Shown one piece after another: positions 36,046 through 45,064 of a stretch of DNA of 64,000 nt. The DNA comes from JAIQFF01 sp963788505 (GTDB taxonomy: Bacteria > Acidobacteriota > Terriglobia > Terriglobales > Acidobacteriaceae), in assembly GCA_963788505.1 (NCBI GenBank), contig CAWBGY010000005.1, forward strand, positions 186,001 through 250,000, written 5' to 3'. The translations under genes were made by a program, and so were the position numbers. The notes under the pieces were generated by a model. It did not search any database. It was not told the DNA's origin and was given only the letters and a program-made list of their open reading frames with translations. The stretch's first letter is position 1. The number at the start of each line of letters is the position of its first letter.

Positions 36046-37359
36046 CTAGTTGCCGACGCCCACCCAGCTTTCCAGTTCGCCGGTGGCGCGCAACAGCGTG
36101 ATGCGGGCCCGTTCCAGCTCAAAATTCGCGTCTTGTAAAGAATTGTAACGCTCGTTGACCTGCTCGCGCGCATCCTGGACGTCGTGCCAGCCTGCGCTCC
36201 CCGCATCCACGCGCACTCTCAACGATTCCAGATTCGACTGTGCGACCTGATATTCGAGGTCGGCCACTTCCTTGGCGGCAGACATTTGTTCCACCGAGCG
36301 TTGTAGCCTTAAAGTTTCCTCCGAAACCTGGTTCTTGGCGGTTTCCGCGTCCTTCTTCGCCTTCAAGGCCAGGGCGTCGGCGGCCTCGGCGCGGGCGCGC
36401 TGCGTGGGACTGAAGAGAGGAAGCTTTATGACCACTCCGAGCGTGGCGTTGTGCCGCTGAAAGCTGCCGGGCTGGAAGAATTGCTGGTAATTGTTGTAGG
36501 TGGCCAGCAGGCCATACTGCGCGGCAAAGTCCACGGACGGCAACATGGCGCGATGCTCTCCGCGAGCCCGCAGACTTTCGGCAGCCGCCCGGCTTTCCGC
36601 GGCCTGCACGCCCGGACTTGTCTGCGCGGCCTTGTCCGCGAGATCGTCTTCCTGCTTCACTTCCGGCAGGGGTGGCATCGATTCTGAATCAATTTCAATG
36701 GAAGCGGCCGGGAGCCCGGTCATGTGCGCCAGCCGGTCGCGAATCACGTCGATGGCGCCTTGCGCTTCCGCAAGTCGCAAGCGTAAGCGCGCAGTGCTGA
36801 GTTGGGCTTTGCTCTGCATCACCGGACTATCCACCCCCTCCTTGATCCGTTCGCTGACCTGTTGCTCGGTTTGAATCGCGGCCGCGTGCTCCTCCTGCAA
36901 ATGCCCCAGCAGGGCTTCCCATTTACTTAATTCCGCATAACTAAGAACCGTGTCCTGGATCACCTGACCGCGCTGGTCTTTGGACTGCAAGGTAGCCGCG
37001 TTCCAATCCGTTTTGGCGGCGCGGACAAAGTCGCGCAGCGCGGGATTGATCAGGGTGGATTGAGTGTTGAGATTGACGATGGAGGGTGCCGAACCTTCCA
37101 GGCTCAAGGGATATCCCCAGGATTTCCCCAGACCCGAGCCCAGGACAAACTGCGGAATGTATTGGTTCCGCGCCTCGCGGTAGGAAGCAAAGACGCGTTG
37201 CTGATCGGCGTTGGCCGCAGCCGCCGTGGTGCTGTGGGCCAGGGCCAATTCGACCGCGCGCTTCAGTGGCAAAGGCTCGGCGGCCAGGCTGGGCAAGGCG
37301 AGAACCAACATGACCGAAACAGCGCAAATACGCGGAACACAGCCAGGGGCAGAGTTCAT
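36046..37359 (-). CDS. TolC-family outer-membrane efflux protein
   Basis: 437 aa from the ATG at 37359, which has AAGGTG upstream; the frame is open to 37422 but without a better start. A signal peptide (AVSVMLVLALPSLAAEP) is followed by two repeats of the OEP fold, each a long coiled-coil helical hairpin (LPLKRAVELALAHSTTAAAANADQQRVFASYREA...; TAKNQVSEETLRLQRSVEQM... SNLESLRVRVDAGSAGWHDVQDAREQVNERYNSLQDANFELERARITLLRATGELE is split by ordinary family spacing). It is last in a three-gene cluster with a TPR protein and a membrane-fusion protein. Confidence 0.88.
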   Translation of the reverse strand: MNSAPGCVPRICAVSVMLVLALPSLAAEPLPLKRAVELALAHSTTAAAANADQQRVFASYREARNQYIPQFVLGSGLGKSWGYPLSLEGSAPSIVNLNTQSTLINPALRDFVRAAKTDWNAATLQSKDQRGQVIQDTVLSYAELSKWEALLGHLQEEHAAAIQTEQQVSERIKEGVDSPVMQSKAQLSTARLRLRLAEAQGAIDVIRDRLAHMTGLPAASIEIDSESMPPLPEVKQEDDLADKAAQTSPGVQAAESRAAAESLRARGEHRAMLPSVDFAAQYGLLATYNNYQQFFQPGSFQRHNATLGVVIKLPLFSPTQRARAEAADALALKAKKDAETAKNQVSEETLRLQRSVEQMSAAKEVADLEYQVAQSNLESLRVRVDAGSAGWHDVQDAREQVNERYNSLQDANFELERARITLLRATGELESWVGVGN

Positions 37360-37429
37360 CTCTTCACCTTCAAAAGAAATTCGACGGGGTAGAAAATGGG
37401 ATTGTAAATGACCGCGGAACACCGACCGC

Positions 37430-38392
37430 TCAACGGTTCAGCCGGTCCAGCGCTTCCTGGGCGCGCGAGAAATTCCTGGCCAGAGACAGGGCGGCGCGAT
37501 ATTCCTGGGCCGCGCCCTGCTTGTCCCCTTGCTTCTCCAGGACGGTGCCCAGCAGGTAGTGGGCCTTGAATGCCGGCGCTTCTTCGACTTTGGAATTCAA
37601 CGCCAGATAGCGCCGCAGATATTGGACAGCGGCGGGTAAATTGCGCCCACTGCGCAGCAACACTTCTCCCGACTCCATAATGATTTCCGGACGATCCACT
37701 TGGGTCGAAACGGCGTGACGGATGGCGTCCTCCATGTCCTCCCAGCGTTGCTGATGCCGGAAAAACAACGCCAGATTGAACCAGGTCAATGCGCTGCCGT
37801 GACTGGCTTCAATCGCGGCGCGGTATTCTGTTTCCGCGGCTGCGAAGTCTTTCTTCTTCTCGGCAATCCGTCCCTTGAGATAGTCCGCTTTGGAGGCATC
37901 GAGCCCGGCCAACGCCTGGGCCTGGGCTTCGGCTTTGTCGCGTCCGCCACCGACGATTCCGGGCGCTTCCAGGTAGAACTCGCCCAGGTCGCTGCGGGCC
38001 TCCACGTTGTTCGGATCCAACCGCACCGCCGCTTCGAACTCGTTGCGTACTTTACCGGCCAGGGAGGCTGCACTGATGAAGTTTGCCGAGTCCGCCTTCT
38101 CGCCATAGATCCGCCCCAGCCACATGTGGTAACGGCTGTTGCCGGGATCGAGCGCGACCGCCTTTTCACAGGCCGAAATGCCACGGTCCCAGTCGCCCAT
38201 GGAGAAATAGACGCGGCAAAGCAGGTTATAGGACTCAGCGTCGTTGGGCGAGGCGTTGATCTTGGAGTGCAAAGTTGTGATGGCATCGTCGGCGCGTCCC
38301 GCCGCCAGCAACGCCGGAGCGGAATCATCCGCTGCCGCCAGGGCTGCGGCAGAGAATAGAGCCAACGCCAGGATGAGTGTCCATACCTTCAT
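37430..38392 (-). CDS. Secreted TPR-repeat protein
   Basis: 320 aa with a signal peptide (MKVWTLILALALFSAAALAA). About six TPR units run from residue ~25 to the end (DAESYNLLCRVYFSMGDWDRGISACEKAVALDPGNSRYH; FEAAVRLDPNNVEARSDLGEFYLE; YLLGTVLEKQGDKQGAAQEYRAALSLA). It sits 15 bp after the membrane-fusion gene and ~70 bp before the outer-membrane factor gene, so it is likely a periplasmic scaffold for that export system. No catalytic domain is seen. Confidence 0.85.
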   Translation of the reverse strand: MKVWTLILALALFSAAALAAADDSAPALLAAGRADDAITTLHSKINASPNDAESYNLLCRVYFSMGDWDRGISACEKAVALDPGNSRYHMWLGRIYGEKADSANFISAASLAGKVRNEFEAAVRLDPNNVEARSDLGEFYLEAPGIVGGGRDKAEAQAQALAGLDASKADYLKGRIAEKKKDFAAAETEYRAAIEASHGSALTWFNLALFFRHQQRWEDMEDAIRHAVSTQVDRPEIIMESGEVLLRSGRNLPAAVQYLRRYLALNSKVEEAPAFKAHYLLGTVLEKQGDKQGAAQEYRAALSLARNFSRAQEALDRLNR

Positions 38393-38406
38393 ATTTCGTG
38401 AAACCT

Positions 38407-39657
38407 CTAGCGAACCACCTTCACCGCTACGCCCTCGCGTAACGGCTTGGAGTTAGTCGAAGCCAGCGCCACGAGTGCCTTTTCCGTAATGCCGCTGGCA
38501 ACCTCGACTTGCGTTAGATTGGAAATCGTCGTTTGAATGTCCCGGCGCTGCAGTTCGCCGTTCACAATCTGGTAGACGAAAGTCTTACTATCATTGAGAT
38601 GAACCGCTTCGCGGGGCACGGTCAGCGCATTCGGGTGCTCCGCCGTTACAATCGTTACCCCCACGTTGATGTTGGGCAACAGCTTGAAGTCCCGGTTGTC
38701 CACGATGCAAGTGGTCTCGCCCACATTCCGGGTTCCCAGCAGCTTCACCGTGGACGGTATGGTGCTCACTGAGCCCTGCCAGGTCCGTCCCGGAACCGCA
38801 TCCCAGGTGAGATCGATTTTTTGTCCGCGCGCCAACCGGCCTACATCGGGTTCATCTACGTACGCGCGCACCAGGACCTTCGAAAGATCGGCCTCCTGCA
38901 GCACCAGGTCTCCGGGATTGACGTAAGTTCCCTGGTGCACGGGAAGGGAATAGACAATGCCGTCGAAAGGGGCGCGAATGTTGAGCTGACGGAGAACATC
39001 TTCCGCTGCCGCATACGCGCTTTGCGCCTGAGCCTTCTCGGCCTCCACTTTCTCGACCTCGGGCTGGGAATATCGAGCCTTCTGTTTCTGCTGGACCAGT
39101 TCGAGGTCCGCTTCCGCGCCTGCCAGCTGATCTTGCGCTTGTTTCACTTCGCCGGGTGAGGCCGCGCCCTGCTGCTGTAGACGCTTCAAAGCCTCGAGAT
39201 TGCGTTGCGCGGTATTGCGCCCGTTGCGCGATTTCACCAGCTGGGCATCGAGGGTCAACACCTCCTCGCGATTGCCCCCGTTCTGCAGAGCGTTCACATC
39301 GGCCTGGGAAGCGCGCACCTGGGCCAAGGCTCGCGCCGCCTGGCTTCTGGCGTCGGCGTCATCCAGTTGCGCCAGGAGTTGCCCCTTCTTCACCCGGTCG
39401 CCTTCCTTGACCAGCAGCTTCTTTACCGTGGTGCCGACTGGGGCGTGGGCCTCAAAACTCTGCAGCGGCTCCACTTTCCCGTTGGTCGAAATCACGCTGC
39501 GGATGGTGCTGCGCTCCACGGTCGCGGCGCGTATGGGGATCACTTCGTCGCGCGACATGAACGAGCCCAGCAGCAACACGGCGACAGCAATCCCGGCTGC
39601 CCACACCAGCCAGCGATGCCGGCCAAAAAACCCGATGTTGTTCGCAGTCGATGCCAT
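38407..39657 (-). CDS. HlyD/RND-type membrane-fusion protein
   Basis: 416 aa. One N-terminal transmembrane helix (WLVWAAGIAVAVLLLGSFM), a barrel/lipoyl segment (TVKKLLVKEGDRVKKGQLLAQLDDADA), a coiled-coil hairpin (~95-200), the second lipoyl half (IRAPFDGIVYSLPVHQGTYVNPGDLVL) and a beta-barrel/membrane-proximal region. It links an inner-membrane pump to an outer-membrane factor. No ABC, RND or MFS pump gene lies in this cluster. The ATG at 39657 is preferred over a TTG at 39669. Confidence 0.88.
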   Translation of the reverse strand: MASTANNIGFFGRHRWLVWAAGIAVAVLLLGSFMSRDEVIPIRAATVERSTIRSVISTNGKVEPLQSFEAHAPVGTTVKKLLVKEGDRVKKGQLLAQLDDADARSQAARALAQVRASQADVNALQNGGNREEVLTLDAQLVKSRNGRNTAQRNLEALKRLQQQGAASPGEVKQAQDQLAGAEADLELVQQKQKARYSQPEVEKVEAEKAQAQSAYAAAEDVLRQLNIRAPFDGIVYSLPVHQGTYVNPGDLVLQEADLSKVLVRAYVDEPDVGRLARGQKIDLTWDAVPGRTWQGSVSTIPSTVKLLGTRNVGETTCIVDNRDFKLLPNINVGVTIVTAEHPNALTVPREAVHLNDSKTFVYQIVNGELQRRDIQTTISNLTQVEVASGITEKALVALASTNSKPLREGVAVKVVR

Positions 39658-39839
39658 CTTGCCGATCAATAATGTATCACCGCATAGCTGAGGCGAAGCT
39701 TAAGGTCTTTAGCAGTTAGATGCGCAACTTGGGCGGAAGAACCGTCCGTTCCCATGGCTGGTATCGTCGGCGCTACCTCCGCATTCATTGCCCGATTCCT
39801 GAGCACTGAAAGATTGCGACCGCTAGCTACAATAGGCTT

Positions 39840-40247
39840 ATGCAGAGACCACGTTACACCCCTGCCCACGCCGAAGCCGGCCTGGACCACAATTTTCCCG
39901 CCATAGAAACCTGGCCCAACCAGTTTCCCGGCTACGAAATCATTGTCGACGATCCGGAGTTTACTTCCGTGTGTCCCAAGACCGGCCTGCCGGACTTTGG
40001 GGTCATCACGATCCGCTACATGCCGGCTCGACTTTGCCTGGAGCTGAAATCGCTAAAAGAGTATTTGCAGAGTTATCGGAATCTCGGCATCTTCCAGGAA
40101 AACATCGTGAACCGTGTGTTGGAAGACGTGGTGCGTTGGGCAAAACCGGTCTGGGCCGAAGTGAAAGGCGATTTCCGCCCCCGCGGCGGAATCTCGACCG
40201 TGGTGGTGGCCAAATGGCCGCGGCCGAAAGGGAAGAGTCGAGTCTGA
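39840..40247 (+). CDS. queF: NADPH-dependent 7-cyano-7-deazaguanine reductase
   Basis: Reduces preQ0 to preQ1 in queuosine synthesis; queuosine goes into the wobble position of GUN-anticodon tRNAs (Asp, Asn, His, Tyr). 135 aa, the short unimodular type. Catalytic Cys lies in FTSVCPKTGLPDFG (Cys ~45, Asp ~52), and LELKSLKEYLQSYRN is the family NADPH-binding motif. No preQ1 riboswitch is evident in the 170 bp upstream. Other queuosine genes are not in the window. Confidence 0.95.
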   Translation: MQRPRYTPAHAEAGLDHNFPAIETWPNQFPGYEIIVDDPEFTSVCPKTGLPDFGVITIRYMPARLCLELKSLKEYLQSYRNLGIFQENIVNRVLEDVVRWAKPVWAEVKGDFRPRGGISTVVVAKWPRPKGKSRV

Positions 40248-40259
40248 GATTTTTCCTCT

Positions 40260-40842
40260 GTCATCCTGAGCGCAGCCAGCACTTCGCAACGCGAAGTGCC
40301 GGCGGAGTCGAAGGACCCCTAGGAGCGGATAAGTGCTGGCGTGCTTGATTGTCTCTCCCTGTCGGAATGGCTTGAGTTCGTGGAAAGGTAGGGGTCCTTC
40401 GACTACGCTGACCGATTCGTTCCGAATCGGCCTGCTTCGCTCAGGATGACAGGTTGTCGAAGGACCCCTGCGAGCGGATAAGTGCCGTCGCATAATTATC
40501 TATTTCTGTCCGGAATTGCTCGGAATGTGTGCCCTCTGAACACGGCATCACTAACGATGGCTTGAGTTCGTGGAAAGGTAGGGGTCCTTCGACTACGCAG
40601 ACCGATTCGTTCCGAATCGGTTAGCTGCGCTCAGGATGACAGGTTGTCGAAGGACCCCTAGGAGCGGATAAGTGCTGTCGCATAATTATTTCTTTCTGTC
40701 CGGAACTGCTGGAGATGTGTACCGTTTGAATCGCCACAACTAACGATGGCTTGAGTTCGTGGAAAGGTAGGGGTCCTTCGACTACGCTGACCGATTCGTT
40801 CCGAATCGGTTAGCTGCGCTCAGGATGACAGGCTGTTTTCTC
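40260..40842. repeat. Tandem array of GTCATCCTGAG-family inverted repeats (~190-bp period)
   Basis: The 597-bp gap between queF and the MFS gene. The anchor GGCTTGAGTTCGTGGAAAGG begins at about 40369, 40559 and 40748, giving a period of 189-190 bp. Each unit contains AGGGGTCCTTCGACTACGC and CTCAGGATGACAGG, and within them an extra perfect hairpin (CCGATTCG-TTC-CGAATCGG). The leftmost unit starts GTCATCCTGAGCGCAGC at 40260 and carries a different inner hairpin (GCACTTCGC-AAC-GCGAAGTGC). No coding region is seen. Confidence 0.8.
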
Positions 40843-40844
40843 AA

Positions 40845-42119
40845 GTGCATGTTATATTCCTTCCCCAAGTGACCCAACGCAAACTCTATCCCTGGACCGC
40901 GCTGGTCTTGCTGACCACGCTGAATTTCCTGAACTACATTGACCGCTCCGTGCTGTTTGCGGTGCAGCCGCTGGTGCAGGACGAGTTCCACCTCAGCAAT
41001 GCCCAACTGGGATATCTCACCAGCGCCTTCCTCATTTTCTACATGATCGCCGCGCCCTTCGTGGGCCCCTTGGCCGACCGCTACTCGCGCAAGCTGATCA
41101 TCGTGCTGGGCGCCGTTTTCTGGAGCGGGCTCACTCTGCTGACCGCCGTCACCCACACTTACGGAGAATTGCTGCTGCGCCACACCCTGGTAGGAATCGG
41201 CGAGGCCACGTTCGTCACCATCGCCCCCACCTTTGTCGCCGATCTCTTTTCCGAGGAGAAGCGCGGCCGCATTCTGGGCATTTTCTATCTGGCGATCCCG
41301 GTCGGCACGGCTACCGGGTATTTGCTGGGCGGAAAACTTGGTCCGGTGCATGGCTGGCGCTTTCCGTTTTATGTGGCCGCGGTCCCCGGTTTTCTGGTGG
41401 CGCTGGCCCTGGCCTTCGTACCGGAGCCGGAACGCGGACGTTTTGATTCCATCAAGGAAACCCGGGAGCGTGGAACCATTCGCGGCCTGGCCCGCAATCC
41501 TGCTTTCTGGACCGCAACCCTGGGCATGGCCATGATGACGTTCGCGCTGGGCGGCTTGCAGGTCTGGATGCCAACATTCCTCTCCCAATCGCGCGGCTAT
41601 TCCTTGCAGTCCGCGAACGAAACCTTTGGCGCCATCATCGTGGTTGACGGAATCATCGCATCCCTGGCGGGAGGGTGGCTCGGGGACCGCCTGCTCCGCC
41701 GCTACCGCAGCGCCTACTATTCGGTTTCCGCGGTCAGCATGGCCCTGGGAGTGCCGGTCATGATCGTGGCCCTGTTTACCAGAGGACGAGCAATGCTGCC
41801 GGCCATCGCCGTCGCGGCGTTTCTGCTGCTGTTGAACACTGCGCCGCTCAATGCGGCCCTGCTTAATTCCGTCGGCGCTCACATCCGTGCCACCGCCATT
41901 GCGGTAAATATTTTCATGATCCACATTCTTGGCGATGTCCCTTCTCCGACGCTCATGGGGTACATCGCCGACAAGCGCTCGCTGCAGACGGCCTTCATTG
42001 GTCCCGTTGTCGCGATGGTCCTTTCTTCTGCCATACTCTTCTACGGCATGCGATTCGCACCCGCCACGGGAACGGACAAAGACAAACCGCCGGGCGCGCC
42101 GGAAATGTCTGCGGGATGA
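40845..42119 (+). CDS. MFS transporter, spinster-like
   Basis: Major facilitator with 12 predicted helices, 424 aa. The N-terminus LTTLNFLNYIDRSVLFAVQPLVQDEF and the loop 2-3 motif GPLADRYSRK are typical of the spinster/hexuronate-like MFS branch. ATG at 40845 lies at the very end of the repeat array; a GTG at 40869 is an alternative start (MTQRKLYPWTALV). Its stop overlaps the following glycosyltransferase start by 4 bp (ATGA), so the two are coupled. Cargo unknown; a lipid or sugar conjugate would fit the pairing. Confidence 0.88.
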   Translation: MHVIFLPQVTQRKLYPWTALVLLTTLNFLNYIDRSVLFAVQPLVQDEFHLSNAQLGYLTSAFLIFYMIAAPFVGPLADRYSRKLIIVLGAVFWSGLTLLTAVTHTYGELLLRHTLVGIGEATFVTIAPTFVADLFSEEKRGRILGIFYLAIPVGTATGYLLGGKLGPVHGWRFPFYVAAVPGFLVALALAFVPEPERGRFDSIKETRERGTIRGLARNPAFWTATLGMAMMTFALGGLQVWMPTFLSQSRGYSLQSANETFGAIIVVDGIIASLAGGWLGDRLLRRYRSAYYSVSAVSMALGVPVMIVALFTRGRAMLPAIAVAAFLLLLNTAPLNAALLNSVGAHIRATAIAVNIFMIHILGDVPSPTLMGYIADKRSLQTAFIGPVVAMVLSSAILFYGMRFAPATGTDKDKPPGAPEMSAG

Positions 42120-43279
42120 GTTATTTCCACTGGATTGCAGGATGCGCCCTGGGACTGGCCTGGCTCTGGCGTCTCGCCGACGCGGCGGTAGGCGTGCCCA
42201 AGATCGCCGATATTTCCCAGCCGGAGTGGGACCATGAGCCGCCGGGAGATCCTCGTGTCAGCATTATTGTTCCCGCCTGCAACGAAGCGGCTGATATTGA
42301 GGCTACGCTCGTCCGATTGCTCGCTCTCGAATACGACAACTACGAAGTTGTCGCCGTAGACGATCGTTCGACCGACCGCACCGGCGAGATCATGGAAAGA
42401 ATTGCCGCTGCCGCGCCGCCAGGCCGGCTCAAAGTGATTCATATCGCCCAACTGCCCGAGGGCTGGATGGGCAAGCCCCACGCCATGTGGAGCGCCAGCA
42501 ACCTGGCCAGCGGCGACTGGCTGCTTTTTACCGATGCCGACGTTCTGTTCAGGCGTGACGTTCTGCGTCGCGCCCTGGCCTATGCCGAAGCTGAACGCGC
42601 CGACCATCTTGTTCTCTTTCCCCGCATGATCATGAAGCATCCGGGCGAAAAGATGATGATCGCTTTTTTCCAGACATTGTTCGTCTTCGGGCATCGTCCC
42701 TGGAAAGTGGCAGATTCAACCACCAAAGATCACATTGGCGTAGGCGCGTTCAACATGATCCGCCGCCCGGTGTACGACGCTCTGGGCACTTACCAGGCGC
42801 TGCGCTTCGACGTGCTGGATGACATGAAGCTGGGCAAGGTGGTAAAGAATGCCGGCTATGCGCAACGAAATGTTTTCGGCGCCGATCTGATTTCGATCCG
42901 CTGGGCCAAAGGCGCGTGGGGCGTAGTGGACAACCTCACCAAAAACTTTTTCGCCATCATGTTATTCCAATGGCCCCGCGCCTTGGGGTCCTGCGTTGCT
43001 CTGGCCTTCCTGAACCTCATGCCCTTCGCCGGAATTGCGCTGACCCATGGCTGGGCGCGTCTGGGATACGCGGTGGCCCTGCTCTCCATGTTTTCGATCT
43101 ATGTGGGAATGTCACGGCAGTCGGATATTCCGCCGTACTACTTCGTTCTGCATCCCATCAGCACAGCGCTATTTGTCTACACCATGCTGCGTTCAACGTT
43201 TCTGACCCTGGGACGCGGCGGCGTGATGTGGCGAGGCACGTTCTATCCGCTGGAAGAACTAAGAAAACACATGGTGTAG
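42116..43279 (+). CDS. Family 2 glycosyltransferase, membrane-bound (HpnB/CruC-like)
   Basis: 387 aa. The GT-A nucleotide-binding part is VSIIVPACNEAADIEATLVRLL, VVAVDDRSTDRTGEIMERI, PEGWMGKPHAMW and the DxD-type LLFTDADVLF (~residue 140). Downstream, VLDDMKLGKVVKNAGY is followed by C-terminal membrane helices (ALGSCVALAFLNLMPFAGIAL; GYAVALLSMFSIYVGM). The design resembles hopene-associated HpnB and carotenoid glucosyltransferases, which share this GWxGK segment. With hopanoid genes 6-20 kb away a hopanoid role is possible but not shown. Confidence 0.85.
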   Translation: MSYFHWIAGCALGLAWLWRLADAAVGVPKIADISQPEWDHEPPGDPRVSIIVPACNEAADIEATLVRLLALEYDNYEVVAVDDRSTDRTGEIMERIAAAAPPGRLKVIHIAQLPEGWMGKPHAMWSASNLASGDWLLFTDADVLFRRDVLRRALAYAEAERADHLVLFPRMIMKHPGEKMMIAFFQTLFVFGHRPWKVADSTTKDHIGVGAFNMIRRPVYDALGTYQALRFDVLDDMKLGKVVKNAGYAQRNVFGADLISIRWAKGAWGVVDNLTKNFFAIMLFQWPRALGSCVALAFLNLMPFAGIALTHGWARLGYAVALLSMFSIYVGMSRQSDIPPYYFVLHPISTALFVYTMLRSTFLTLGRGGVMWRGTFYPLEELRKHMV

Positions 43280-43287
43280 GGCTGGCG

Positions 43288-43785
43288 CTACTCGGGATCC
43301 TCCGGTTCCTGAGTAATTATGTTGGGCGCTTGCTTCTTGCTGGTCTTGCGTTTGGACTTGGAATGGCTGAACGTCCCCGCGCTGTAGCGGCCCTTTTTTT
43401 CCACGTCGTAGCTCTTGGGCAGGGGAGGAATTCTGGCGCCGGCGCCGCTGAGTTGCCGGTATTCTTCGAGAATGATCTCTGCGCGCCCGTCATACTCCTT
43501 GACCTTGCCGTGAATCTCGATCATCCGGCCCTGCAACTGCCGCACGTCGCCTACGCTCTTCAAGTCACTGGGAAAGATCACGACGGTGAATGGACAGACC
43601 CGGTAGTCGTCACAGAAGTCAAGAAAATGAACTCCTCGCGAGCCTTGCTTGACTCTTATAACTTTGCCCGTAACGCATTTGATCTCGCCCACGTGTTTCC
43701 TGGCTTCCGCAAGGGGAAGGCAATCGGACCAGGCTAGGCTGGTCAGCAGCACGGTAGCGGCCAGCAGCGGGTATTGGATGATCAC
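43288..43785 (-). CDS. Secreted OB-fold-like protein
   Basis: 165 aa with a signal peptide (LLAATVLLTSLAWSDC). Residues ~30-110 look like a small OB-fold (HVGEIKCVTGKVIRVKQGSRGVHFLDFC...FTVVIFPSDLKSV...GRMIEIHGKVKEYDGRAEIIL), as in exported nucleic-acid- or ligand-binding domains. The C-terminal 45 residues are basic and Ser/Lys-rich. It ends 8 bp from the convergent glycosyltransferase. No precise function is recognised. Confidence 0.75.
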   Translation of the reverse strand: MIIQYPLLAATVLLTSLAWSDCLPLAEARKHVGEIKCVTGKVIRVKQGSRGVHFLDFCDDYRVCPFTVVIFPSDLKSVGDVRQLQGRMIEIHGKVKEYDGRAEIILEEYRQLSGAGARIPPLPKSYDVEKKGRYSAGTFSHSKSKRKTSKKQAPNIITQEPEDPE

Positions 43786-43917
43786 GAACGAATTGTAAGG
43801 CGGAGAAATGTTGGGCAGACAGCGGGAGGCAAAAGAAATCCGCAGATTTCCCGAAATAGAAACAGCTCGGGGCCGGACAGATACCGGCCCTCGCCAGAAA
43901 GTGGTTAAAAGGGAAGC

Positions 43918-44262
43918 CTAGCTGAACGACTTGACTGCGCTCGCTTCGTCGTCTTTCACGTCGAAGACGGTATACAGCTTGGTGATCTGCAGCAGGTCGT
44001 GAACTTTCTTGGTCAGATTGAGCAGCTTGAGTTCGCCACCCTGGTTGCGCACGGTGGTGAAGGCGCTGACCAGCTCGCCGATGCCCGAGCTGTCGATGTA
44101 GTTCACGTCTCCGAGATTGAGCAGGATCTTCTTCTGCCCCTTGGAAAGCAGGTCGCGCACCACATCCTTCAGGATTACGCTGCCTTCTCCGAGAGTAATG
44201 CGCCCACTGCAATCCACGATGGTTACGCCGTCAACCTGGCGCGTACTGGTCTTCATGCTCAC
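43918..44262 (-). CDS. Anti-sigma factor antagonist, STAS domain (RsbV/SpoIIAA-like)
   Basis: 114 aa single STAS domain. VTIVDCSGRITLGEGS and LLNLGDVNYIDSSGIGELVSAF contain the phosphorylatable serine in DSSG (~57-60). It would bind the anti-sigma kinase encoded just upstream when unphosphorylated, freeing a sigma factor. The two genes overlap by 4 bp. No sigma-factor gene or PP2C phosphatase is adjacent, so the regulated partner is not known. Confidence 0.9.
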   Translation of the reverse strand: MSMKTSTRQVDGVTIVDCSGRITLGEGSVILKDVVRDLLSKGQKKILLNLGDVNYIDSSGIGELVSAFTTVRNQGGELKLLNLTKKVHDLLQITKLYTVFDVKDDEASAVKSFS

Positions 44263-44705
44263 TGGGAAGCCTCCTTAACGCCCTCGGATGGACCGTGGAC
44301 GTGTTTGACTAGTTTAATTTCCGTGCCCGTCTGCGAGGGGCTGATGTGCACCTCATCCATGAACGAGCGTATAAGAAAAATGCCCCGGCCCGACGTCTTC
44401 AAAAGATTTTCCGGCGCCAGGGGATCAGGAATCTTGTCCGGATCCAGCCCTTTGCCCTGGTCCTTGATCGTGATCACCAGGTTCCCGCCGGTCTGCTCAA
44501 ATGCCAAACTAACTTTCTTGCCGGGATCATAAGCATTGCCATGGAGCACGGCGTTGACCGCGGCCTCCCGCACCGCCATGGCGATCCTCATGACCTCTTC
44601 GTCGTCGAAGCCTGCTTCGGTTGCAATCCGGCTGGCTGCCTGCTCGGCGCTGTCGACGGTCTCCAGCGTCGAATCCAACGTGTAGGAGACCCGTTGTTCG
44701 GTCAT
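44259..44705 (-). CDS. Anti-sigma regulatory serine kinase (RsbW-like)
   Basis: 148 aa GHKL/HATPase_c protein. N-box MAVREAAVNAVLHGNAYDPGKK, G1 box IKDQGKGLDPDKIPDP and G2 SGRGIFLIRSFMDEV are in order, as in RsbW/SpoIIAB. It should phosphorylate the STAS protein encoded immediately downstream and sequester a sigma factor. The overlap of 4 bp implies balanced synthesis of the two. Confidence 0.9.
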   Translation of the reverse strand: MTEQRVSYTLDSTLETVDSAEQAASRIATEAGFDDEEVMRIAMAVREAAVNAVLHGNAYDPGKKVSLAFEQTGGNLVITIKDQGKGLDPDKIPDPLAPENLLKTSGRGIFLIRSFMDEVHISPSQTGTEIKLVKHVHGPSEGVKEASQ

Positions 44706-45064
44706 GGCAAGAATTTTGTGAGTACAGCTCGTAGATCCGGGAATCTCCGCTGTCCTAAGGTTTCTGCCGGCGGCGATTGACGTAGCCGTGGCCGGGAAAC
44801 GGGCGGTTACAGCGAAGCGGTAGTTTGCCCTTATGCCCCGGAAATGTCAACGCGCAGCTCAATTTGGACCTGGCAGCGGCCTTGGTTCCAGCACCCTCCC
44901 ATCGCGTTCTTTTTCGGCGAGGTCAGACTGTTTTACCGCAAAGGACGCAAAGGCAGGCCGCAAAGCACCGCAAAGGAAGCCATAGGCCGGCGTCCCGGCT
45001 GCTGGTCGCCAAGTAACCCGAAGATGCGAAAAGCCAAAAGCTCATGTGGATTCTTCCCCATTAG
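44706..45064. other. Intergenic region without a recognised gene
   Basis: A 359-bp gap between divergent genes. It should hold both promoters, but none is clear. Near 44936-44980 there are four short direct repeats of the type CGCAAAG(G) (ACCGCAAAGGACGCAAAGG and nearby), a low-complexity motif. No RNA gene or credible ORF is seen. Confidence 0.6.

Noticed and set aside
39670..39839. preQ1 riboswitch before queF
   Set aside because: No preQ1-I type hairpin with an A-rich tail was seen in the leader.
40260..40842. CRISPR array
   Set aside because: The repeat period is about 190 bp with internal palindromes, units are not separated by unique spacers of equal length, and no cas genes are present.
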